This document shows, one piece after another, positions 48,877-63,200 of a stretch of DNA of 64,000 nt. Origin of the DNA: Anaeromyces robustus. Lineage: Eukaryota; Neocallimastigomycota; Neocallimastigomycetes; Neocallimastigales; Neocallimastigaceae. The translations under genes were made by a program, and so were the position numbers. Below the pieces are notes generated by a model. That model was not told the DNA's origin. It did no database searches and saw only the letters and a program-made list of their open reading frames with translations. The stretch covers positions 164,372-228,371 of the forward strand of contig MCFG01000055.1 of the NCBI GenBank assembly GCA_002104895.1. Reading direction: 5' to 3'. Each line of letters begins with the position of its first letter. Positions within the stretch are counted from its first letter, which is position 1.

Positions 48877-51800
48877 TTGAAAATATCGTAAAACTTTAGA
48901 ATAATTATTAACCTAAACAATATAATATTTATTAATAATAAAATCATTAGTATTAGTAATAAATAAATATGGTATAGTAATGAAATATTAAAATAATTAA
49001 TAATTGTAGTATATAATAAGTATAATAAGATAAATAATAATGATTAATAATAAGAATAAAATGAGTAAATAAATAAAAAAGTAAATAAATATAGTTATGG
49101 AGTAAAGGATAAATAAATAATAAATATAATTAGCAGATAATAAATTTTTGTATTTTAATTTATTCTATTTTCTTTTAATATTAATAATATTATCCCATTA
49201 TTATTATTTTTAAATAAATTTATAATCATTTATAATAGATTCCATATATTTTAAATCAATTTTACATATATTTTTTATATATAAAAATATATATAATTTT
49301 TAAAATCTATTTTAATAATTAATTTATCCAATTTATTTTGTGTTAAATTTTCAAAATTAATTTATTTTTTATTTTTTATTTTTTATTTTAAATCTTTATC
49401 CATATATGGAAATTTATGTTTAAATCATTATTTAATATAAAAATAAAAATTCCATTAATTCCATATTAAAAAATTTAAAATATATAAAAATATTATTAGT
49501 TAGTTAGGATTGAGTTTTGCTTTTTAATAATAATTAAATAATAATTATAATTATAATAATTATAATTATAATAAACAAAGTTTATTATTTCTGTTCTACC
49601 CTACTATATAAATTCTAATATGAAAAATGTAAAAGCCATTTTTTATTTATTTATTTATTTATTTATTTATTAATAATATGAAATAGTAAATAAATAAATA
49701 AATAAAAAATGGCTTTTATTTAATAATAGTAATAGAAATAATAATTCTAAAAACATTTAATAATAAAAAAATATATAAATAATAATTAAATAAGGAAAAA
49801 AGAAATTCATTATAAAAATAAATAAATAAACACTGAATACATTATTAATATATTAAATAAAATAATAATTTAAAAGTTTAAAAAAATTTTTTCTTATATT
49901 TGGTATTATTTACTATATAATATAGTAAAAAGTATGGAAATGCTATAATATATAAAAAATAATAATTTAATAATTAAATATCCAAAAAAGAAAAAAAAAA
50001 AAGAAGGCCCTATAAAAGTTTAAAAAAATTTTTTTTTTTAAAAACTTAATAAATAATAATAATAATAATAACTAAATAAAAAAATTCCCTAAATTAATCA
50101 TACTTTAATTCACGTTTTTGTTCATCCGGTCATTTAATTTAACTCTCTTTTTTTTATTTAGTTATTAATTATTATTCATTTAATTATTAATTATTAATTA
50201 TTTATTTTTAAATATTTATTTATTTATTTTTTTATTTATTTAAATTTATAATTTATTTTATTAATATATATTTATTTCTTTTATTAATATATATTTATTT
50301 AATTTATTAATATATTTAATTATATATTTAATTATTATATTTAAAAGAATGATTTGATATACTGTCAAATTTTTTTATATTTTTATTTAAATATATAATT
50401 AAAAATTAGAAAAGAGTTTGAATTCTTTTTATCTTTTTTTTTTTGTATTAAAATAAACTCCATGTTATAAAAGAATAATAATTAATTTTTCTAATTTATT
50501 TAATATTTACAAAAAAAAAAAAAAAAAAAATTAAAAATGATATATATTGAAAGAAATATAAAAATGAATTTTAACAACCAAAAAAACTAACTAATAAAAA
50601 ACTTCACTTGGTAAACTTCACTTGTATGGTATACTACGTGGAATAATACTGTAATATGATTAAAAAAATATCATAAAAATCTTATAGAAATAAAAATTAT
50701 ACTAGTAAAAATAAAATATTTTTATGATAGATAATAATAAACAATAAATAATAATAAACAATATATAATACTTATTTTATAAAGATAAATTTATTTGATA
50801 ATTATTATTATTTAAAGAATAAGAAAGTTTATCGAATTCTATAAATTAATTTCTATAATAAAAACGGTAATAAAAAGAAATTGCTTCAATACATATACGT
50901 TGGTTACTATTTAATATATATAGTAATAAATAATAATATTATAAAGGTATAATGGATTATGGTTAGATAATAAAAATCAAAAAAAAAAAAATTATTCTCT
51001 TCTTTATTATCCAGAAATAAATAATTAAAAGAAAATTGTGTAACATTCATATTTTTTTTTATTTTTTACTATATTGTTATTATTTTTTCTTGGATCCTTT
51101 ATATATAATCTTAATAGAACTTGTACCTGAAATATTATAATAAAGTTTTTATTCCGTATTTTTCTTTATAAGCTTCATAAATTAATTTCTAAAAATATAT
51201 ATATATATATTTTTATTTATTTTTCCTGGATATTCATTATAAGTATAGAATTATATAAGTTTAAGGTCATTAATATAATTAATTAATAAAACAAAATTAA
51301 AATCAAGTATTAATATTTCTTATAATACTATTTTTTTTTAAAATCTAGTTGAATTATTATTAATAAAATCAATAATTTTTTTGATATAATGAGAAAAAAA
51401 AAGATTATAATAATAAATATATTGTCTTATATAGAAAAAAAAGTTTGTTATATATTAAATATATACTTTTGCTTAATCTAATAATATTTTAATAATTATT
51501 ATTATTAAATATTGATTAAAAGTATTATGTAAAACTATAAAAGAAATAAAGTTATAATTTAAATTAATAAGTTTTCTGTCCTTTTTTTATTATTATTATT
51601 ATTATTATTTTTATCTATTCATTATTAAATTATTGATTGATAATATTAATTTAACAGTGAAAATAATATAAAATGTTATTGTACTGATCAAAATAAATGG
51701 AGATTTTTTATTATAAAAACCTCCACAAAATTTTTTTTTTTTTGATATCTTGCTTTTAATTATTATTCTTTATATATATATATATATGAAACTCTTGTCA

Positions 51801-53365
51801 TAATGATATAAAATGAAGATTAAAACTTTAATTAATATAAAAAAAGAAAATGCTTTTATAAAATTTTTTTTTTTATAAAAATTGGATGTCCCTATCCTGC
51901 GGAACATAAAATTTATGTAAACATATCAATACAAGATAAATATTATATAAAATTATATCTATGTAATTATCATAAATAAAATATCAAAAATAAATATTGT
52001 TATAGTTATATTTATATTATAAAAAAAACCAAAATTTTTTTATTTTAGTTAATATGTTATAGAAATATTATAGGTAAACATTATTATTATTTCTATTATT
52101 ATAAACATTAAATTGATCTAATTTTAAGACTTTAATATATTATTATAAATAATATCTAATATACTAATTAATTAATAAATTATTAAAAATTGTAAAGATA
52201 ATATTTAATAAAAATATTTATTTAAATAGTAAATAATAAGAATTATATTTTTTAAAAGAAATTTTATAAAGTCAATTTTAATGTTAAATAAATATTAAAT
52301 AAAGTTTTTAATTTCCTAATTTTTATCTTAAAAAAGATAGAAAGTTAATATTTATAATAATTTTTTTTTCCTTTTTGTTTTTTCCTTTTTAATTGATTCA
52401 TATTTTTATTTAAATTTATATTATTTTAATTTTTATAAGTTTTTATACCATTGTATACATAAATTATAACCAATGAATTCTAACTGATGTTCATCAAAAA
52501 AATTACAAAAAATTGAAAATCCATTTAAAAAAAAAAAAAAAAATAAAAAATAAAAAGTTAAATTTATATTAAAAAAAAAAAAAAAAAAAATTACACAAAA
52601 TCTTATTTTATTTTATTTATAATTTTATTAAAGTTTAGGCACTATTCAGGATATAATAATTTTTTATAAAGAAAAAAATGATATAAAAATTTTTTTTTCA
52701 AATTATTTATTATTGTTTCAATAATACATTTTTTTAACCAATAATAATGTATGTGACTTTATTTTTTTTAATTATTTATTATTTGATACTGTTTTTTTTT
52801 TATTTTTTATTAAAAAATATTCCTTTTTGATGAAATATTATATAATATAAAGTTTATAATCATTAAAAAAGATTAATTAATTTTAATCTTAATTATTATA
52901 AAATTTAAAATATAAACTTGATATTAAATATGAAAGATGGGTATATAAAATATTAAAGATAAATATAAATATAAATATTAAATATTTTCCCTCTTTTTTT
53001 TTTTTTTTTAAAAAATAATTCAATTTTTTTTAAATTTTTTTTTTATAAAAGTGTTATTCTTTACTTTTTTGATAAAAGAAAAGAAAACTCAAAATTAGAA
53101 GTAAATTATTCAATAATAGAAAATTTTTAATTTTTTTGATAAAAATTAAAAAAAAAAAACAAATTTATATGATATAATAAAAATTAAAAAAAATAAAATA
53201 AAATAAAATAACTGCTATATAGAAAAATTGATATATATATTATATTAGAAAACCAAAACAAAATAAATTAAAACAAACAAACAAACAAACGAACTAACTA
53301 ACAAAAAAAAAAAACAGACAAATAACAAATAATTATATATATACAAACTAATAAATAAAACAAAT
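47337..53365. other. A/T-rich spacer upstream of the esterase gene
   Basis: No gene recognised. It holds a 31-bp perfect inverted repeat (49631-49717), a short direct repeat AACTTCACTTG (about 50601-50625), an isolated less A/T-biased patch at about 51880-51930 (GGATGTCCCTATCCTGCGGA) without an open frame, and near 53270-53300 a CAAA/CTAA-type leader just before the esterase start. Several A7-T8 palindromes are ordinary for this sequence. Confidence 0.5.
49631..49717. repeat. 31-bp perfect inverted repeat
   Basis: 49631-49661 (AAAAGCCATTTTTT plus TTTA units) is the exact reverse complement of 49687-49717, with a 25-nt loop. The AAAAGCCATT end makes it more than a microsatellite coincidence. 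Confidence 0.65.
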
Positions 53366-54994
53366 ATGAAAACAAATTTCGGTATTGCAACAATTTTAAC
53401 AACAGTTTTATCTGTTATAACAAAAACATATGCTGCACCAGATCCAAATTTCCATATTTATTTAGCTTTTGGTCAATCCAATATGTTAAGTGGTGATATT
53501 GAAAGTCAAGATAAAAATGTTGATAGTCGTTTTAAAATGATTTCAACGGTTAATGATTGTGGTAATCGTCGTCAAGGTGAATGGTATACGGCTGTACCAC
53601 CATTAGCTAGTTGTAATGCTGGTTTAGGTCCAGTTCCATATTTTGGTAATACTTTAGTAGAAAAATTACCAAAAGAAATTACAGTTGGTGTTGCTGTTGT
53701 TGGTATTGCTGGTTGTGATATTCAACTTTTTGAAAAAGATAGATATCAAAGTTATGAACATGCGGATTGGATGACGGGTTATATTAATGAATATGGTGGT
53801 AATCCTTATGGACGTTTAGTAGAAAGTGGTAAAATTGCTCAAAAATCTGGGGTAATTAAAGGTATTCTTGTTCATCAAGGTGAAACTAATAATGGTAATC
53901 AAGATTGGCCAAAACGTCTTAAAGGAGTTTATGAAAATCTTCTTAAAGATTTAAGCTTAAAAGCTGAAGAAGTTCCACTTTTAGTTGGTGAACTTGTTCA
54001 ATCTAATAAAGGTGGTATTTGTGGTGATATGAATAGTATTATTCAAAGAGTTCCAGAAGTTATTCCAACAGCTCATGTTGTTTCATCTGAAGGTTTAGAA
54101 CAACAAGGGGATGGTTTTCATTTTACTTCTGCTTCTCATCGTATACTTGGTAAACGTTATGCTGAAGTTATGTTAAGTATTTTAGATGGTACTACTCCAA
54201 TAAGTCAAAATGGTAGTGAAGAACCCGATAAGGATGGTTATTATTTCCATAATACTTTTGAAAATGGTACAGATCGTTGGGAAAATAGAGGTTATGCAAG
54301 TGTTTCTCAATCAAAAGATGATGCTTATAAAGGTAGTGGATCTCTTTATTGTGATAATAGAGAATATAATTGGAGTGGTGCTTCTCGTTCTCTTTCCTCT
54401 AATGTCTTTGAAGCTGGTAAAGAATATAGTTTTAGTGTTATTGTAAAATATAATGAAGGACCAGATTCACAAAAATTCTATCTTACTCTTCAATATGATA
54501 ATGGAACTGATGAAATTCAATATGATAAAATTGCTACCGTTAATGTTTCCAAAGATCAATGGGTTCAATTAGCTAATACTAATTATAAAATTCCAGCTAA
54601 TGCATCCGATCTTATTTTCTATGTTGAAACTGAAGAAGGATTAGAAAGTTTCTATATTGATGAAGCTATTGGTGCTGCAGCTGGTACTAAAATTGATGGA
54701 CCTAATTCAATAGATTCCCCTTCAACCCAAAATAATGATACGGAATGTTTCTCCTTAGCATTAGGTTATTCTTGTTGTCAAAAAACTACTGCCGTTATTT
54801 ATGAAGATAAAGATGGTAAATGGGGTATTGAAAATAATCAATGGTGTGGTATTAAACCAACAACATCAAATAATAATTGTTGGTCTGTTGATTTAGGTTA
54901 TCCATGTTGTAAATCTACTAATGAAGTTTATGTAACTGATGAAAATGGTAAATGGGGTTTAGAAAATAATAACTGGTGTGGAATTCCAAATTAA
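53366..54994 (+). CDS. Secreted CE6/SASA-type carbohydrate esterase with two fungal dockerins (542 aa)
   Basis: Probable acetyl esterase removing acetyl groups from plant polysaccharide such as xylan, outside the cell. A signal peptide (1-23, likely cleavage after TYA) leads into a SASA/SGNH-type catalytic domain (about 28-275). The nucleophile motif is FGQSNM (Ser38), followed by a conserved HQGETN (170-175) and DGFH (249-252) supplying the catalytic His252. Residues about 290-440 form a predicted beta-sandwich like CBM4/9/22 modules ([12 protein letters not shown] at 298-309). Two Cys-rich dockerins follow (461-496 and 505-540), each with the pattern [11 protein letters not shown] or [11 protein letters not shown], then [12 protein letters not shown] or [12 protein letters not shown], the docking units of anaerobic-fungal cellulosomes. 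The gene is intronless, as is common for bacterial-derived wall enzymes in these fungi. The start is the first ATG and gives the signal peptide. Substrate (xylan versus other acetylated glycans) is not decided. Confidence 0.95.
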   Translation: MKTNFGIATILTTVLSVITKTYAAPDPNFHIYLAFGQSNMLSGDIESQDKNVDSRFKMISTVNDCGNRRQGEWYTAVPPLASCNAGLGPVPYFGNTLVEKLPKEITVGVAVVGIAGCDIQLFEKDRYQSYEHADWMTGYINEYGGNPYGRLVESGKIAQKSGVIKGILVHQGETNNGNQDWPKRLKGVYENLLKDLSLKAEEVPLLVGELVQSNKGGICGDMNSIIQRVPEVIPTAHVVSSEGLEQQGDGFHFTSASHRILGKRYAEVMLSILDGTTPISQNGSEEPDKDGYYFHNTFENGTDRWENRGYASVSQSKDDAYKGSGSLYCDNREYNWSGASRSLSSNVFEAGKEYSFSVIVKYNEGPDSQKFYLTLQYDNGTDEIQYDKIATVNVSKDQWVQLANTNYKIPANASDLIFYVETEEGLESFYIDEAIGAAAGTKIDGPNSIDSPSTQNNDTECFSLALGYSCCQKTTAVIYEDKDGKWGIENNQWCGIKPTTSNNNCWSVDLGYPCCKSTNEVYVTDENGKWGLENNNWCGIPN

Positions 54995-55563
54995 AATATA
55001 GATTTTATAAATATAAATATAAAAAATAAATAATTGAATAAAAAAATAAATAAATAAAAAATAAATAAAGAAATTTTTTAATATATATTAAACTCTGGTA
55101 TAAAGTTTAAATATATTAAGAATAAATATTGTATAGTATTTTTGTTAATAAAAAGAAAAAAATATATAAATATAAAATAATATTAAAAAAAAAAAAAAAA
55201 AAAAAAGAGTAAAAAATAATAAAAATAAAAATGATAAAGTTATAAAAATGTCAAGTTTTTATTATTATTACTATTATTATTATTATTATTTTTTTTTTTT
55301 TTATTAAAAGTATCTTCCAAGTTTTTTTTTTTTTATATATATATAATTATTATTATTTTTATTAAATTAAAATATATTATCAAATATATTTTTTATTATT
55401 TATTATTATTCATTATTCATTTATTATGTTATTATTATTATTATTATTATGTTTTTGAAATTACTAAATGTATTATCTTTTTTTTTACATTCTAATTAAT
55501 ATATCTCTTAAAATAATTTAAATATATTAACAATTACTATTATTATTATTATCATTATCATCA

Positions 55564-55640
<77 letters not shown>

Positions 55641-55701
55641 GTAATAATAGTAAATTTTGGATCTTCTGATATTGAAAATGTTGTATTAAAAAAAAAAGGA
55701 G

Positions 55702-55738
<37 letters not shown>

Positions 55739-55801
55739 CGAAAGAATAAGAGAAAGGAAAAAACTTATATATATTATTTTATCTTTTATTTTTGTTAAAT
55801 T

Positions 55802-55840
<39 letters not shown>

Positions 55841-56630
55841 TTTTATAAATGTTAAATATTTTATATATAAATATTGATTATTATATGATAATTATATAAT
55901 TTTTTGAAATATTAATAAATAAGTTTATATTTAAGTAAAAAAAAAAAAAATAATAATAATAAAGTTGTATCTAAAAAAATGAATTATTCTTAAATATTAT
56001 ATAGAAATATTTTTTTTATATATATGTTTGACGATTGTATATATTATTAATAATATTTATGATTCGTTTCTACATGCATATATATTATATATATATATAC
56101 ATATTTAAAATAAAAATTTAATTCTATGAAAAGAAAAAAAGAAGAAAAAAAAAAAGTGTTATCTTATATGTCTTTATATATATATATATATAATATTAAC
56201 AATTATTATTTATAATAATAGTAATATTTATGATATATATATTTATAATTGGTAATTCTTTAATGAAGTTGACTTGTTAATAAATATGTTATTGCATTTC
56301 TTTTCTTTTTCTTTTTCTTTTTTCTTTTTTTTTTTTTTTTTATTTTTCCTTTCTTTTATTATATATATATTTATTTTTTTATTTTTATTTTTTTTTTATT
56401 TTTTTAATATTTATTATTATTTTATTCCCTATATATAAATGACTGTATTCTATTTTGTATTTAACGCTTATTTAACTTTCTATAATGATATTAAATATAT
56501 AATATATATATAGATATTTTTTCAGAAATATATTATTAATATAATAAATAAAAGAAATGTATTTTTTTTTTTTTTTTTAATTTTATTATTTATTATCTAT
56601 TATTTATTATATTATTCCATGCTAATGTAT
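54995..56630. other. Convergent intergenic region between esterase and LRR genes
   Basis: This is the shared 3' flank of two convergent genes. It holds AATAAA-like words just after the esterase stop, an imperfect ATT trinucleotide array (55541-55640), a TTTA array (about 55805-55843) and long A and T runs. No open frame of note. Confidence 0.55.
55541..55640. repeat. ATT trinucleotide microsatellite
   Basis: About 100 bp of ATT units with a few ATC variants near the left end. Confidence 0.85.
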
Positions 56631-58411
56631 TCAAGCATAAGCCTGCTTTAAACACTCTAATTTTTTCAAAGTAAAATTAGAGTGTTTAAATATAATATAT
56701 TTTATTATTATATTTACCTTTCCCCTTTTAACAGCTTGTTGTTTGTAATGTTCCATTATTTTTTCAAGACCACCAGCAACAATTGGTTGAATATCGGTTT
56801 TCCATACATTATCTTTAGTATTGAAAATCTTAAAAAAAATTTTTTTATTATTATAATAATAAAAAATTAAAAAAAAAAAAAAAAAGATTATATATATATA
56901 TATAATTAAAATTTATAATAATATTAGATATAGTATAAAAATATAGTTTTAATAATAATAATAATAATAATAAAGAATATATAAATAATATATAATATGT
57001 ATGTCTTATATAATATAAAATATATATAATAATATTTATATATTACCTTTAAATTAGTTAATAAATAGAAATCATCAGGTAAATCCATGATTTTATTATA
57101 ACTAATATCTAATTGTTTTAAATTACTTAAATGACAAATATCATCAGGTAATGAATTAAGTGAATTTTTTAGTAATTCTAAACTCTTTAAATTACTTAAT
57201 TTTCTATTAATTATATAAATATATAAATATATATATAATATGTGTATAGTAAGATTATTAGTTAATCATTATTTAAAATATAATATAATAATTGTAATTT
57301 ATAAAATAAATAATTAGATCAATTATTATTTAAATATTATCTTTAAAAAAAATATTTATATTTTTATTTATATTTATATTTATAAATGTATAAATTACCC
57401 TATTGAGTCAGGTAGACTTTCAATTTTATTATTATTAGCAATTAATTTTTCTAATGAAACTAAATTACCAATATCTTCTGGTAAAGAATAAATATTATTA
57501 TTACTAATATCTAAATCAATAAGATTAGTCATTTGACAAATTTCTTCAGGTATAACTTCAATTTTATTATTGCTATATTTTAAATATATATATTATATAT
57601 TAATGAATAAATGATTATTAGTTAATATAATTAATATATAAAATTATAAATCTAAATATAATAATATATAGTAATATAACTAATGATCATCAATTATATA
57701 ATTATAAACAAATAAATATATATATATATATATAAAGAAACTATATTTATCAATGTTTTTTTTTAATAATGCAACATACTTTAAATATAATCTAACAAGA
57801 TTAGTTAAATTTTGGAAAGAGGTTGGAATAGAGAAGGAAGAAAGTTCATTATGATTTAAATTTAAAATAACTAAATTTTTTAAATTTCCAATTTCTTCTG
57901 GAATGGTTGAAATTGAACAATTATTAGCTTCAATTCTCTTTATTTTTGTTAAATTTCCAATAAAGCCTATTTAATAAAATAATAAATAATAATAATAATT
58001 AAAGAATAAAAAAAAAGGAATAATATATATATATATATAATATTATATAATTTAAAAATATTATAAATAATATATATTATTAAATAAATAAATTAATATA
58101 TATATATAATCAAGTTATTAATTAATTAGTATTAATAATAAATAGATAGATAATAATTAATAAAAAAGAAATATTTATTATTATTATTTCTATTTACTTG
58201 GTAAAGTTTCAATTTGAGAATTATCATATAAATAAAGTTCTAAAAGTTCAGTCCAATTTTCAATAATGGATGGAACTTCTTCAAGTTTTGTATTACAGAA
58301 ATGGAAACGTTTAACTTTACTTAATTTACGAATAGTTACTGGTAATTCTGAAATTTGTAAATTATAAGAAATTTGAAAATCTTCTAATTCTTGAATATCT
58401 CCAACTTTATT

Positions 58412-58450
<39 letters not shown>

Positions 58451-60255
58451 TTATTTATTTATTTATTTATTAAATAAATTTAAATTAAAATGTAAAAAAA
58501 TAAAAAAAATAAAAAAAATAAAAAAAAAAGTAATAAGTTAGAAAAGAAGAAAAATAAAAAAAAAATAATAAAAATAATATTTAAATTGATAATTTTCGTT
58601 TTTTCATTATATATATAAATATTTACTAGTATTTGGAAGTTCATATAAATAATTATTATTAACAATTAATTTCTTTAATTTATCTAATAAACCAACATTA
58701 TCAGGTAATTTTGTTAACATATTATTTGAAATATTAAGTTCCTGTTTTATTATTATTATTATTATTGTTATTATTATTATTACAAATATAATTTTTAAAA
58801 TTAATTAATCAATTTTATTTGTAATCAATTTAATATGATATTATTAAATATTATTTTAAGAAGATATATTATTTGTTATATAGTGAATTTTAATAAAATT
58901 ATATATATATATTTACCACAAGATTTTTAAGCCATGCTAATTCTTGTCCAATATTTTTAATTTTATTATTATCAATTCTTAATACTTCAAGATTTGGTAA
59001 AGTGAAAACACAATCTGGAATTTCCTATTCATATATATATATATATTTTTTTTAATATTTTCATAATAATTTAATTATTTTATGTTTAATCACTAAAATA
59101 TTTTAAAACTAATATTGAAATATTTAAATATTTGTTTTTATTAAAATAAATTTGTTATTTTATTTTATTTATTTTTACTTGTAAATCATTATTTTGAAGA
59201 ATTAAAGTTCTTAAATTTGTAAGTTTATTTAAACCTTCTGGAATTGATCTTAAAATAATATATTATAATATATAATATATATAATTTTTTTTTGTAAATA
59301 TATACATATATACTATATAAAAAATTTAAAAAAATAAATGTTATTTTTTTCTATTTGTTATTATTATTATCATTACTCTAATTGGTTAAATCCTAAATCA
59401 AGAACTCTTAATGATTCTAATTCACAGATAGCATCAGAAATTGGTGCATAAAATAAACGATTATGACCTGATTTATATATAAATTTATATCATTTTTTTA
59501 ATATTATTGTATTTTTTTTTTTTAAAAAAAAAAAGGATAGAATAATGTAAAATATTTTATTAAAAAAAACATAATTGTATTAATAATAATATTAACATAT
59601 ATAAATATATGATAATAATAATAGTAATAATAATAAAAAATAAAATGACAATGATAATAATAATAAGTATTTTTTTAATATTTATTAGAAAAATATTAAG
59701 ATTTATATGAATTATTAAATTATTAAGTTATTGAAATTAATTATAAAATGATAAACATTATTTTTAGAATATTTTTATATATCCATTTTCGTATTATTAA
59801 TTTTTTTTTTTTTATTTTGGTCTAATTTTACTTTAATGTTATTATTCTTTAATTATATTTTATTATTTATTATTTATTTTTTTTTTTAATTTTCATTTTA
59901 TATATGTTTTATATAAATTAAAAAATATTAAAAAAAAAAAAATAAAAAAGAATAAATAAATATATATATTATTGTTATTAGGATATTTACTTGCATTAAT
60001 TTCTTCTAAAGTTAAAGGAAAATGAGGACACCAATAATTCATATTATTATTAGAATAATCCAATTTTTTTAATTTTTTTAAACATTTAATATTTTCGTGC
60101 ATATTTTGCATTTCATTTCCACAAAGTATTAATTCTGTACAATTTTTTTCTAATTTTTTAATTTCTTTAGGTAATGACCTATACCCCATATTAGATAAAT
60201 CCACTACTGAATTTTTTTTAAATTTTCCAATTTCTCTTGAATATTTATTACCCAT
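56631..60255 (-). CDS. Myristoylated leucine-rich-repeat protein, 11 exons (about 498 aa)
   Basis: Exons read on the minus strand: 60255-59991, 59467-59377, 59248-59179, 59024-58917, 58741-58627, 58404-58198, 57966-57780, 57572-57399, 57203-57047, 56828-56718, 56642-56631. All introns are GT-AG (mostly GTAAAT donors; TAG, CAG or AAG acceptors) and the frame stays open throughout. The protein begins MGNKYS, fitting the N-myristoylation pattern (Gly2, Ser6), so membrane attachment is likely. Residues about 17-458 are typical LRRs of the LxxLxxLxLxxNxLxxLP type, for example SLRVLDLGFNQLESIPEGL and NLIDLDISNNNIYSLPEDIG. The C-terminus (459-498) is a non-LRR cap (VWKTDIQPIVAGGLEKIMEHY). The architecture resembles SHOC2/LrrA-like signalling scaffolds; that assignment is inference. 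The final 75-nt intron is in frame, so retention would give about 523 aa. Confidence 0.88.
56647..56690. repeat. 18-bp perfect inverted repeat inside last LRR-gene intron
   Basis: 56647-56664 (TTTAAACACTCTAATTTT) and 56673-56690 are exact reverse complements with an 8-nt loop. They occupy most of the 75-nt last intron (56643-56717). Confidence 0.75.
58408..58472. repeat. (TTTA)n array in LRR-gene intron 5
   Basis: About 16 TTTA units, beginning 4 nt inside the 3' splice site of the intron between 58404 and 58627. On the transcript it reads as AAAT units directly before the AAG acceptor. Confidence 0.8.
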
Positions 60256-63200
60256 CTTGCTACTTTTTTTTTTTTTTTTTTTTTTAACTTTATTCTTTCT
60301 ATTATCAAATATTTTATTTCTAATATTTAAACTATTACTTTAATATTTTTATGAGATATATATATATTTATATTTTAATGTTGTTTTAATATTATATTAT
60401 TAATTTAAAAAAAAATTTAAAACTCCTCTATAATAAAATAGGGATGATACATCATTAATATATATATTAATATAAATTTTATTATATTTATGTAAAAAAA
60501 TTATATTTAATATGGATTAATAAAATAAAAAATCTTTTATATTTATTAATATACCTTTTCTTTTTTTCTTTTCTTTTTTTTTTTTTCCAAATATATATAT
60601 ATGTAATTATGTAATTAATAATATCTTAATAATAAAAAGAAAATATCTTTTAAAATAATTAATATTGAATTATTATATTGTTAATAATAATAATAATAAT
60701 AAAAAATTATAGTTAAATTAAAATTAACTATAAAGAAAAAATAAAAATAAAAAAAAAAGAATAAATATAATATATATATAAAAAAAAAAGAATGTTTAAC
60801 TTTAATTTTTATAATTTAAATAATACTTTATTAACTTTAAAACTAGTATATGCCTATGAATACTGCTTAATAAACAAGAAAATTATCTAAAAGTTAACTT
60901 TTTTAGATTTTGGGAATATTATAATAATTAAAGTTTATAATTAAAAATAATTATCTTTTTTTTTTTTTTTTTTTTTAAATTAATTATATTTTTAATTATA
61001 AATTATATATAATAATAAAGACAATAATAAAATGATAAATAATAACAAATATAGTAATGGTATATAATACTTAACAATATTTAACCAAAAGTAAAAATAA
61101 TAATTAATAGTAATTAATTAATACAAAATAATAACTAAGTAATACTATTAAAAAATTGAAATTAATATAATTAATATAATTAAAATTAATAGTTGTTAAG
61201 AATTAAATGTAATAACAAAGCAATTATATAATAATCAATGGTAATATAATATATATAAAAATACATTAAAAATAAATAATAAAATTTTTATAATAAAAAA
61301 AAAATTAATATAAAAATAAAAGTTAAATAATGTTTTGCTATTTTATTTAAAAGTTTTAATTTAAATCTATAAAATATACTTTTAAATATTAGAATACGTC
61401 ATCTTTAATTAATTAATTATTAAGAATATTAATTATATTAATATATTAATATATTATTATAATAATATATATTTTAGTATACTTTTTTTTTTTTTAAAAA
61501 AATTCTATTTAATAAAAAGTTAATTATTCCATTAGTTTAAAAAAAAAAAAACATGATATATTTTAATATATTTATAAATTTTATTTTTCAAAAAAACAAA
61601 TACATATAAACATATTCTTGTTTTTTTTTTTTTCTTCTTTAAAGTGGATATTTTAGATAAATGTGGGGTTAATTAATAAGGAATAAGAAATATATAATAT
61701 TTTATGATATAAGAATAAATAGATAATAGATAATAGATTATACATATAAATATAATCATTTATATATTTATTTATTAGATTAATAGAGTATTTTATTAAA
61801 ATTTATTTAGTTTTATATTTCATTTTTTAATTTTTATTGTTATGCTTTAATAACTTTATATATTCGGGTTAAAATAAATTACTAAAAACGTGAGATTAAT
61901 AATAATATAAAAAAAAAAAACAATAACAATACCAATAATAATAACCATAATTTTTATTTATCATTATATTTTGTAGTTTTCTTTTTTATATAAACAATAA
62001 TAACATAATTATAGTAAAAATTATAGTAAAAATTATAGTAAAAAATATATTTGTAATAATATATATATATAAATACATAAATTTTACATATATTACTTAT
62101 TGATATAATAAATAAATATTATAGATATAATTATATTACACACTAATTATATTTAAATATATAATATTTTCTTATTTATAATAAATATATATAAATGATA
62201 TTTAATAAAGTTTTTAAATATTTTTATTCTATGCTATTATTTTCATAGAAAATTCAATTTTTATAATTCATTTATTTATTAATATTAATATTAAAATAAT
62301 TAAAAGACACCATGTTAATTATAAAAACAAAAATTAGAAAAATGAATAAAAAAAAAACATATATTTATTGTTTATATTAAAGAACATGTTTTTTTTTTTT
62401 ACTTTTTTTATTATGATTATTTTAAAAGAATAAATTGAATATAGTATAAAAAAAAATTTTTTTTTTTCTGTAACACCAATTTTTTTTTTCTTAGAAAAAA
62501 TTTATATTAATATTACACTAAAATTTTTATTTCAATACACAAAATTAAAAAAAAAAAAAAAAAATAAAATACAAAAAAAAAAAATGTAAATAAATAAATA
62601 AAAATAAAAAAAAGAAAAAAAAGAAAAAAAGAAAAAAAGAGAAAAAAGAAAAAAGATAAAAAGATAAAAAAAAAATTAGCATTAAAAAAAAAAAAAAAAA
62701 AAAAAAGAATAATTTAAAAAGGAATTTTAAAAAAATATATATATACACATTTATATATAAATAAAATTAAAAATTAATAAATATATTTATAGATTAGTGT
62801 AACTGTTAACATGATATAAAATTTAATATTTTTTAAAATATTATATAATATTATATTATTATTATTATTATGTAATATGTGTAATGTTTTATGTGTTATC
62901 CTTTTTACAACATGGTATAAGCATATTTTGTTTAAACATAAATTTTAAAATAATCATTAAATACTCCTATTATTATTATATTATTTAACATCATATTACA
63001 TAATATCATAAATTATGTAATAATTAAAAATAATAGGTACTTTCCTATATATATTTTTATTAAAATAAAATATTTACATATTAAGAATAATAATATATAA
63101 TACAAGTATAAATAGTGCAAAATACATATTATAATATATAACAGATAATACATAATATATTTTATATATTTTATATATTTTATATTTTATAATATTGAAA

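Noticed and set aside
62545-62748. 67-residue Phe-rich frame on the minus strand
   Set aside because: Translation of poly(A)/AAAAAG purine tract; composition is that of simple sequence.
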